64,000 nt of DNA, from the NCBI GenBank assembly GCA_011033025.1, contig WFMF01000022.1:744001-808000 (forward strand), read 5' to 3'. The DNA comes from Beroe forskalii. Taxonomy: Eukaryota > Ctenophora > Nuda > Beroida > Beroidae. Position 1 is the stretch's first letter. Each line of letters begins with the position of its first letter. Under the pieces are notes generated by a model, which made no database searches, had not been told where the DNA came from, and saw only the letters and a program-made list of their open reading frames with translations. A program made the position numbers and the translations under genes. This document shows positions 56,003 to 64,000 of the stretch, piece after piece.

Positions 56003-57315
56003 GCAACGATTGCATCGCGATGCATTCTCAAGTACGTATCGCGATGCATTCTCAGGTACGTATTGCTATGCAAACTCAGGTACGTATTGCGATGAAAACT
56101 CGAGCATGCATCGCGATATGAATTATGATATATAGTCGAGTGTTCATCGCGATAGGTCCTGGAGTATTGTCGCGATACGCACTCAAGTATGCATCGCGAT
56201 ACGTACTCGGGTATGCATCGCGATACGTACTCTGGTATGCATCGCGATACGTACTCGAGCATGTAACACGATGTGCACTCGATTTTGCAATAATCGCATA
56301 GCGATGCATACCTGAGTATCAGTATGCATCACGAAACATACTCGAGTATGCATCAAGATGAAGATACATACTCGAGTATCTATCTTGATGCATATTCGAG
56401 TATGTATCTTGATGCATACTCGAGTATGCATCACGATAGCTACTCGAGTGTGCATCGCGATACTTGAATATATTCAACACGATAAGTACTCGAGTTTGCA
56501 ACGCGATATGATTAAAATTTAAATAGTCGAGTACGCAATTCGTACTGCATACTGGAATAATCGAGTATCCGTTGCGATACACAGTCGCACTCGGGTAAGC
56601 ACCGCAATACGTGTTCGACTTCGAGTATGCATCATGATACGATTACGTGTTCAAGTTGAAGTATGCAATTGCATCGCGATGCGTGCTAGAATATGCATTG
56701 CTATAAGTATACGCGACGTACTCAAGCTTGCTAAACACGTATATCCCTGTCTGCGTGTACACACACCTATGTGGGCTTAGGAATACTCAAGCATGCGTCT
56801 CGATACGCACTCGAGTATTATCAGGCGTTGCCTGACCCAAATTTGAAATAATGAGTCTGACGACGTCAGAAAACTCGTCTTTTAGTTTTAGCCTTCGGCG
56901 GACGCGCGCGCCCGCCGAAGGCGAAGGGGTCAAACAACGTCTGACAAGATACGTCTTTTAATTTATGCTAATGCATCACGAAACGTCTTGAGTATGCATC
57001 GCGAAACGTTCTTGAGTATGCATCGCGATACGCGACGTACTTCAACTTTCCTAAGCCCGAATAGGTGTGTGTAACTGTACGCGCGCGGCGCTTCCCTACG
57101 GGGAAGCGCGCCGCGCAACGCAGACAGGGATATACGTGTTTAGCAAACTTCAACTTGAGTATGCATTGCGATACCATTACGTACTTGAGTATGCATGATC
57201 GCAATACGATTACGTACTTGAGTATGCATCGCGATACGATTACATACGTGAGTAATGAGTATGCATCGCGATACGTTAACTTTAAGTATGCATCGCGATG
57301 CGTAATCAAATTCGC
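56003..57315. repeat. ~21-24-bp palindromic satellite (ATGCATCGCGATACGTACTCGAGT)
   Basis: Irregular array of units made from the self-complementary words ATGCAT, TCGCGA, TACGTA and ACTCGAGT, densest at 56003-56600 and 56970-57300. Units vary in length and order. Minus-strand frames read SYRDAY/TYRDAY because of the ~24-bp periodicity. A MITE (56818-56949) and a GC-rich hairpin (57075-57115, GGCGCTTCCC/GGGAAGCGCGCC) interrupt it. Confidence 0.85.
56818..56949. mobile_element. Small MITE, TTATCAGGCGTTGCC ends
   Basis: The left TTATCAGGCGTTGCCTGACC and right GTCAAACAACGTCTGACAA are imperfect inverted repeats. The interior has a perfect GCCTTCGGCGG/CCGCCGAAGGC hairpin. Same family as 57442-57529 and 57756-57837. 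Confidence 0.7.
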
Positions 57316-57441
57316 TAAACACGTGTAGTTTGTACTTGTGTTAACAATGTAACATGTGGTAACGAACCCGGCAAAAGTGTCATACCGGATGGCACATATC
57401 ATTATCACCAATGGTGCCACTAAATTGCACCAATGGATCTC

Positions 57442-57529
57442 TTGTCAGGCGTTGCGCGTTGCCTGACCCCTCGCGCGCCACGACTCGCCTAAATAAATTT
57501 GAAATAATGGGTCTGACGACGTCAGACAA
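57442..57529. mobile_element. 88-bp MITE with 8-bp target duplication (hAT-like)
   Basis: Ends TTGTCAGGCGTTG and CGACGTCAGACAA are inverted copies. Flanks are TGGATCTC (57434-57441) and TAGATCTC (57530-57537), an 8-bp duplication with one mismatch, typical of hAT transposition (family knowledge). Removing the element restores the foldback arm's match to the right-hand side. Confidence 0.8.
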
Positions 57530-57755
57530 TAGATCTCCATTGGTTCACCTAACCAGGTGCTAATGCCGATCGGCGTGGGCGATGGAGTGAAACGACGGCG
57601 CGCGCAAAAGAGGGCTCTAAGTAACTCCATTGGTGATTGCTGAAATGGCCCCAATGGTGCACCCTATCGCCATTGGATTTGGTACCATTGGCCGTGGCGA
57701 TCGCCATTTAAATGGTGCCAATACTAAAGATGAGATCACCATTGGAGGGGAGTAG

Positions 57756-57837
57756 TTGCCAGGCGTTGCCTGGCCCCCTCGCGCGCGCGCCCCGACTCGC
57801 AGGCAACGTCTGGCAAGGGGCAGGCAACGTCTGGCAA
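57756..57837. mobile_element. 82-bp MITE with perfect GGGAGTAG duplication (hAT-like)
   Basis: Terminal inverted repeats are TTGCCAGGCGTTGCC and GGCAACGTCTGGCAA; GGGAGTAG flanks both sides (57748-57755 and 57838-57845). The right end has a tandem duplication of GCAGGCAACGTCTGGCAAGG. Confidence 0.85.
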
Positions 57838-57972
57838 GGGAGTAGCACCAATGGTCCCATTGGCGACAATGATGCCATTAAAATGGCACTTTGACTTACT
57901 CCATGTTACGGAGCCTTATTTTGCGCGCGCAAGCGCGAACAAACAGGGACACGTAACATGTGGTATTACCAC

Positions 57973-58177
57973 ATGTTCCATTGGTGCCAATTGCACCATT
58001 AGCACTATTTAAATGGCATCATTTGTGCCAATGGCACCATTGTAACCAATGACGCCATTGGTGCCTTTTTACCACTGGTAAAAAGGCACCAATGGCGTCA
58101 TTGGTTACAATGGTGCCATTGGCACAAATGATGCCAATTAAATAGTGCTAATGGTGCAATTGGCACCAATGGAACAT
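57973..58177. repeat. 205-bp near-perfect palindrome
   Basis: Symmetric about the C at 58075 (TTTTTACCA-C-TGGTAAAAA). The inner 61 bases per side match perfectly and the outer ~40 match apart from one mismatch near 58013/58137. It lies inside the CCATTGG foldback. Confidence 0.95.
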
Positions 58178-58638
58178 TTGGCACCATTGGACTTATTGGT
58201 ACCATTGGTGCCACAGGCAGCATTGAAATGGCATCAATGGTGCCATTGGTACCTATGGCGCCATATAAATGACGCCAATGTTGCCAATTGGCAATGGCAC
58301 TAATGCAATATTTAGGGCCATTCAAAATCAAATGGCGCCATTGACCTACCATAGATGCCAATGACACCATTGTTATCATTGTAACCATTGGCGCCATTTC
58401 AATGGCACCAATGGTGCCATTGGCGTTAATAGTAATAATGGTGCCATTGGCATCTATGGTACCAATGGCGCCATTTAAATGGCCCGAAATATTGCATTAG
58501 TGCCATTGTCACCAATGGCGTCATTTATATGGCGCCATTAGTACCAAAAAGTCCAATAGTGCCAAATGTTCCATTGGTGATAATGGCAATTGTCGCTATT
58601 TAAATGACACCATTGCTACCATTGGCGACAATGGCATC

Positions 58639-58815
58639 ATTGTCGCCAATGGCACCATTGTCGCCAATGGCAACATTTTCGCCAATGGCAACATTGTCGC
58701 CAATGGCAACATTGTCGCCAATGGCAACATTGTCGCCAATGGCAACATTGTCGCCAATGGCAACATTGTCGCCAATGGCAACATTGTCGCCAATGGCAAC
58801 ATTGTCGCCAATGGC
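58639..58815. repeat. 18-bp satellite ATTGTCGCCAATGGCAAC, ~9-10 copies
   Basis: Perfect or near-perfect 18-bp units. Because 18 is a multiple of three, both strands show open frames of hexapeptide repeats (plus: SPMATL; minus: ATMLPL); neither looks like a gene. Confidence 0.95.
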
Positions 58816-59093
58816 ACCATTTGTGCCATTTTAATGGCACTATTGGCACCAATGGCATCATTGTCTCCAATGGGACCATTAGTGCCACTCCCCTCTTATA
58901 TGGCGATCTCGACTTCAGTATCGCTTCTTAATGGCACCATTGGCACCATTTAAATGGTTCCATTGGCATCCAATGGCGATCTCCAATGGCACCAATGGTG
59001 GTCGCCAATGGTAACGATGGTGATAGGGTGTACCATTGATGCCATTTCAGCAATCACCATTGGTAGCAATGGAGATCCATTGGTGCCATTGAG

Positions 59094-59128
59094 CTTAACC
59101 GGCCCTTTTGACAAAAGGGCCGGTTAAG
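59094..59128. repeat. Perfect 17-bp-arm hairpin at the foldback's right edge
   Basis: CTTAACCGGCCCTTTTG, then A (59111), then the exact inverted complement. A third GCCGGTTAA copy follows directly. Confidence 0.95.
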
Positions 59129-59149
59129 AGCCGGTTAATGGTAAGACTA

Positions 59150-59740
59150 AGACGAAGGCCAATAAGGTATGACTGGATCATGATATCAATCACAGAATGA
59201 AAACAACTTTTCGGCTATATTAATTAAGGATATTCATAAATGAAATTCAATTACACTTACATCGCACCAGCACTGAATAAACTCAGTTATGAAAAATATG
59301 CGCCAATTGACTAAAAAAGTGAGACGAAAAATCTTAACAGCACTCATGATACAACGCAATATTCAAAATTTCTAAAAAATTCGTTGAGTCACCCAAATTT
59401 TAAGCAAAAATATTTGTAAACATACTCAACAGATGGCACAAATTGGAATTATCAAATGAACGCAATACTAAAATCTATATTGAAATCCAACATTTTATGG
59501 AAAATAACATACGTTGCATTGCAAAAATCAAATTGTAAACTCTATCTCTATGTGGTTAAATTTAGATATCCGAATCCTCGAATAAGCACAACAGAGAATT
59601 GTCTTGACACGCACAATAGCAAATCAATAAACGCACAATTTCAAATTAAACAGCACATATAGAATGCTGCTAAAAACCAGAGAGTTTCATGCATTTAGCA
59701 ATGCGCGCGGCAACACATAATCAACTCTCCGTCAAGCATT
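59150..59740. other. 3' flank of the transgelin-like gene
   Basis: AT-rich, no repeat recognised; probably the 3' UTR and downstream sequence of the minus-strand gene. Confidence 0.4.
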
Positions 59741-59746
59741 AGTACC

Positions 59747-59965
59747 CTAATCACATACTTTCCTGGCTTTTCCCATGTTCATTCCAGCCTGGCTGTCTCC
59801 CTTGAAGGCTCCCATCTGGGCACCCAGGATGTTTTGCCCGGCTTTGAGGGTTGCCTCGTCGAATTCCCTCTCGTTTCCTTCAGAGATCTTGGTTCCGATG
59901 CAGACACCTTCGTACTTGTGGATGGAAGAAGCAGCAGAGCTGACCGCGTAAAGAGTTTGGAGGAC
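59747..59965 (-). CDS. Alternative last exon C, diverged calponin-like repeat
   Basis: TTTTACTAG acceptor, 72 codons and TAG. Codes for VLQTLYAVSSAASSIHKY, then [38 protein letters not shown] and KARKVCD. Differs from A and B at the repeat core (GAQMGAFKGDSQAG versus GLQMGxNxGASQAG) and carries an extra codon and two cysteines. Confidence 0.88.
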   Translation of the reverse strand, partial: VLQTLYAVSSAASSIHKYEGVCIGTKISEGNEREFDEATLKAGQNILGAQMGAFKGDSQAGMNMGKARKVCD

Positions 59966-60300
59966 CTAGTAAAAGGAGTAGGATGTAGGATCTAATGTGG
60001 CCAGGTGTGTGACAGTGTGTGGTAGGAGCGCCGACAAGGGAAACCTTCCCAGACAATCCAAAGACAATCTTCAAGTAGTCCAACTACACTCAGAACTCAA
60101 TCAGAAAGACCCGAGCCTAGTCATACCGAACCTAGCAGATCACTTAAACTTTAATCAAATTATTAACTGAGAAATGTAAAATTATATGACCAATTTATTG
60201 ACCATCACCAAGTGCACTAAATTGGAAGAAGAAACTGGTGAATACAAGAATTGACATTCATGATGACATGTCCACAGATGGCAATGTATCAGCTAAACGT

Positions 60301-60561
<261 letters not shown>

Positions 60562-60914
60562 CTAAATCTCTGGGATCAGAGGAGGCTGGTTTAGAGACAG
60601 CGGCTTAGAGTTGAGAGAGGAGGCAAGACTCATGATCTCCAAGTTACAGGTACAATGCTAAGGTTAGGTGCTGAGAGTGAGCTCGAAGACTCAAAGCTCT
60701 ACTGTGGGCAGGTATAAAAATTGATAATCTACAACCTTGAGAGAAGCACATCACACTTCCCAGTTATTATTAAGATGCTGGAAAATCTTATAATCAAATT
60801 TATAAATTAAACTTCATAATAAATCAAGTTAATCATTATTTCTACGGTTAAGAGGTGAAAGTGATAGTAAAATCAAACATCCTAAAACATAATTAATTAA
60901 TAGGTATAAGGTCT

Positions 60915-61130
60915 CTAGTCCATGATGGCCCTGGTTTTCCCCAGATTCATGCCAGCCTGGCTGGCACCCTTATTTGTGCCCATCTGTAGTCCGATCACTG
61001 CTTTGCCTTGTTCTATTTGCTCCTTTGAAAATTCTCTCTTATTTTCATCAGAAATTTTGACACCAATTGAGGGCCCAGTGAAACCCTTTTTGATAGCGAC
61101 AGAACTAAGTGCATATAGCTGAACCAGGAC
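60915..61130 (-). CDS. Alternative last exon A, calponin-like repeat
   Basis: TTTCTCAG acceptor, 71 codons and TAG. Codes for [35 protein letters not shown], then the repeat [20 protein letters not shown]. It ends KTRAIMD. Nearest to the CH exon. Confidence 0.9.
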   Translation of the reverse strand, partial: VLVQLYALSSVAIKKGFTGPSIGVKISDENKREFSKEQIEQGKAVIGLQMGTNKGASQAGMNLGKTRAIMD

Positions 61131-61139
61131 CTGAGAAAG

Positions 61140-63584
61140 GAAGATGGGAGGATAAATCAATCAAGTTGGAGTGCACTCACACATTCTCACATTGCCTGGC
61201 AAATGGTGCTTCTCATTTCTTTCAAGTCTTTTAATCACGCAAAGCCTGGCGAATGCTCGCACTTCACTCCTCACTTCATCCTTACTTCAAGCAAACACAG
61301 TTCTACGAGAGGAGACTCACAATGGACTTAAATGGCTACATTTGTACGATTGTGGAGCCAAATGAACAAAGTCTCAGCAAATAATCCACTTCTCACACTG
61401 CAATCAGTGCACGCTCCACACCTTCACTAATACAGACCGGATCACACCTGAAGCAACACCACTCACTCACTGCCTGAACACTTGTATACAATGTAATACT
61501 GTGTATATTGTATGGTGTATAATGTACACCTTGGAACCACACCACACCTGGAATGGATAGCACGCCTCACATGACGACCACGCCTCTTTTTCTGTCACAC
61601 GCGCGCGCACCACTCACACACTGTCACACTTTGTGGGGTGAATAGTCACACCTCACTCACACACTGTACGTCACTCAGTTACTCTGACGTTGAGCCATGG
61701 TGACAAGTTGTTACCATGGTAACATCTTGTTACCATGGTAACAACTTGTTACCATACATGGTACAGCTACAGAGCGAGTAGACGAGTATGGAATGAGGTA
61801 TAATAGAGAATGAAAGGTGATTATTATTAGTTATAATGGCTACTATTAAATAATATTCAAATATTGGGACATAAGTCGTCAGAGTCGTTGTACAAGTGTT
61901 ACTTTTGTAGCAAATTCTGTATAAAAGAGAAATGGCTAATATTCATTTCAACATCAGCCCGTTTCAAATTTCATTTCAAAGTTGGTTTATTCCCGAATAA
62001 AAAATCATTTTTTTGAGTTTATGGAAAGATCCGATTGAAGTTATGTGCACTCTGTAGCAAGGCACACATTCGTATACAGGTAGTGTAGTTTTTAACCAAT
62101 CAAAAGAGTGCTATACAGAGCTGGATGTGGATCTGACCAATCAGCAAGGGTCTCCGAGCACCATCTGGCTAATTGTTGCTAATAATGAGTGTGGCTATAA
62201 TGTGAGGCTCCTACTGGTCAATGTTCATAATCCTTGAATATTATGTAAAAACGATCTCGGCTCTGTTACATATTCTAAACTAATAGATTTATAGTCGGAG
62301 AAGAGAAGTTAGTTTAGTGGGACTTTCAACCAACGCAAAATAATTTTATTCGTAGACTCAAAGAGAGCGAATCAAACTAGACTGTTCACGAAATGGGGAG
62401 GTGAAAATGGAATTAAGGTAAGATCTTTTCTCAGTAGTTCAGACGCACGATAGCTGATAAAGCCAAGGCCAGAGGCAGAAGATACGAGATCTGATTACAT
62501 ATGAATCATCGAAAACTTTCAGGATTGAGTTTCATTTTGAACTAAACGAACCTTGCCAACTGCTGAGTGCTAATACGAATATCAAATTCAGTAAGAATGC
62601 ATTGGAATTTATATTGGTTGAGAAAGTTTGATGCATTAAGGTTTTTAGCAGTCCTGGTTGTTTCTATTTCTCTTTTTCTCAAAAAACGAGAAAATTTATA
62701 ATGATTTATAAAAAATCATGAATGAAAACTTGTGATTTTATTTTGAAAAAATAATATAATACGAAGTTTCGCCACGAAATTAAAACCCGCGGCAGGACGA
62801 TAATTAGATTTGCAAATCATTAGTTAGAAATTATTAATCGGTATTGCAATGTTAGCTGTTTGGTTCAGTAAACGCTTAAACGTTGTAAAAAGAGTAAAGA
62901 AACTTGGTAAAAACAGGATGAGAGCGAGAATATTCGTTGAGAGGTAATCTATTTGCAGCAAGGGCCACGCTATCACAGGGAGTGGCAAGGAGTAGGTATG
63001 TGGCATGGGTTGTCTGTAGTCAGCGAAATATGAGGATTAAAATGCCGTTTAGAATTTACTATGAGTGGGCCGAGTGTCCACCGTCCATCATATTATGCAA
63101 TACGCATCACACATACGTGATGCACTTGATTTGAAATTGATGTGAAATGAGAAATAAATCATTTAAACTACCAACCGGCACTCCAATAAGAAGTAAAGGT
63201 GAATTCTTTATAGATAGGCACCTAGACCTTTTGCACTGACAAAATCCTAATAGAGACCATTTTCGGGCCGATGGGCAAAGGAGTTAATTCAACAGGATTT
63301 AACTTCACATATCAAATATATTCAATTCATGGAGCCATTTCTAACACAGCTAAAGGTTTAATCGGATTATTTTGTTAAAATGGCCGTAGCAAGGCACCAC
63401 ACTTGTAATGATAGCCACATGGAATCTGTAAAGTGTACAACCTTCCGACACCAATGACTATCAAATATAGAGAGTGCGTTTTACACACTGGATTATCATT
63501 GATTTAACGCATTTACCAAGTAAGGGGATGTGTTGTCAAAAGGTAGGGTACTGGGTTAGAGAATTCATTGATTTAGATAAAAGA
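61140..63584. other. Long intron of the transgelin-like gene
   Basis: CACTCACAC-rich stretch at 61560-61680 and X-box-like repeats at 61700-61765. The remainder is AT-rich with no exon recognised. Confidence 0.5.
61700..61765. promoter_or_regulatory. Triplicated X-box-like palindrome GTTACCATGGTAAC
   Basis: Two perfect 14-bp palindromes (61710-61723 and 61729-61742) and a third partial copy (61748 on) sit in a 19-bp tandem arrangement with CTTGTT spacers. The motif matches the RFX X-box half-site pair (GTNRCC / RGYAAC). Function in this intron is inferred only. Confidence 0.5.
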
Positions 63585-63850
63585 AAGACGCGCACTAAGT
63601 CATACTATGTCACACTACGTCTCCTAAATCACATTAAGTCACACATAGTCACAAAAAGTCACAATAACTTACTAAGTCAGACCAAGCCACACTAACTTAC
63701 TAAGTCACAATAAGTCACACTTAATCACATCATGTCACACTAAGTCACAGTCACTTCATGTCACACTTAGTCACACGTTACCACCCAAAGTCACACTAAG
63801 TCACAGTCACTTCATGTCACACAAAGTATCACACCACGTCACACTGCTTG
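63585..63850. repeat. ~10-bp degenerate repeat (AAGTCACACT)
   Basis: More than 20 loose copies of (A/T)AGTCACA(C/A) variants directly next to the CH exon donor. Periodicity is near 10 bp but irregular. Confidence 0.85.
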
Positions 63851-63860
63851 TTGTACGAAC

Positions 63861-64000
63861 CTGGCTCATGTTCTGGGCTTCGTACAAGTCAGCGGTCTGG
63901 AAGCAGTCTCCAGCCTTGAGTCCGAATGCGATGCAACCTTTCAGGAACTGTTCGATGTTCTCCATCTGTTTGAAGGCACTATGCAGTGTTGGTACTTTAA
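63861..64000 (-). CDS. Transgelin/Mp20-like CH-domain exon, partial
   Basis: The minus strand reads KVPTLHSAFKQMENIEQFLK, then CIAFGLKAGDCFQTADLYEA, QNMSQ and a GTTCGT donor. FKQMENIxxFLxxC and the F-Q-T-x-D-L-Y-E block are the end of a type-3 CH domain in transgelin/Mp20 proteins. The upstream part lies outside the window. Confidence 0.9.

Larger units (their letters stand above)
57415..59093. repeat. ~1.7-kb foldback built from CCATTGG/CCAATGG motifs
   Basis: The outer ends mirror each other: TGGTGATTGCTGAAATGGCC with ACCCTATCGCCATTGG near 57630-57680 pairs with GATGGTGATAGGGTGTACC and GCCATTTCAGCAATCACC near 59010-59060. Inner blocks also pair (58165-58330 with 58455-58575). Almost the whole interval is CCATTGG, CCAATGG, GGCGCCATT and GCACCAATGG words. 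The left arm has been interrupted by two MITEs with 8-bp target duplications. Confidence 0.85.

Noticed and set aside
55987-57420. Minus-strand frames rich in YRDAYS / MHTRVRI
   Set aside because: By-products of the palindromic ~24-bp satellite; present on both strands in several frames.
58596-58888. Frames of ATMLPL, SPMATL or CHWRQC repeats
   Set aside because: By-products of the 18-bp satellite, open in several frames on both strands.

Overview
This window is nuclear DNA of an animal, most likely a marine invertebrate; I cannot name the phylum. The coding sequence is split into short exons with GT-AG introns. The recognisable proteins are metazoan: a tektin-1-like ciliary protein, a transgelin/Mp20-like muscle protein, a Bax/Bok-type Bcl-2 family member and a Golgi carbohydrate sulfotransferase. 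The mobile DNA is also metazoan: Penelope-like and CR1-like retroelements, a tRNA-derived SINE and many short inverted-repeat elements. No bacterial operon structure is present.

Layout. 1-1,110: Penelope-like reverse transcriptase remnant (minus strand), then an 11-bp minisatellite. 2.2-14.7 kb: repeat desert with GC-rich MITEs, a ~155-bp tandem repeat split by a 5'-truncated CR1-like retrotransposon, an 86-bp tandem repeat, and a decayed Tc1/mariner-like transposase between two ~260-bp direct repeats. 14.76-22.03 kb: two copies of a ~280-bp hairpin element bracket a ~5.9-kb array of a 50-bp satellite and a ~132-bp tandem repeat. 22.1-27.4 kb: nested inverted-repeat transposons around one exon of a Bcl-2 family gene. 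27.4-37.6 kb: a long intron of that gene, holding a MITE cluster, the single-exon sulfotransferase gene, a SINE and a 1.9-kb inverted-repeat element, followed by the last Bcl-2 exon. 39.8-40.6 kb: MITEs, one with a telomere-like core. 41.3-55.5 kb: tektin gene, plus strand. 56.0-59.1 kb: palindromic satellites and a ~1.7-kb foldback built from CCATTGG/CCAATGG motifs. 59.7-64.0 kb: 3' part of a transgelin/Mp20 gene (minus strand) with three alternative last exons.

The four genes have unrelated jobs (ciliary doublet structure, apoptosis, glycan sulfation, actin binding) and show no shared pathway. The sulfotransferase sits inside the Bcl-2 intron on the same strand. The strongest points for follow-up are the hairpin-bounded satellite, the giant CCATTGG foldback with a 205-bp near-perfect palindrome, the alternative calponin-repeat last exons, and a cluster of single-base indels in tektin exons 3-4. 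All calls come from reading the sequence; no database search was possible, so family assignments rest on recognised motifs.
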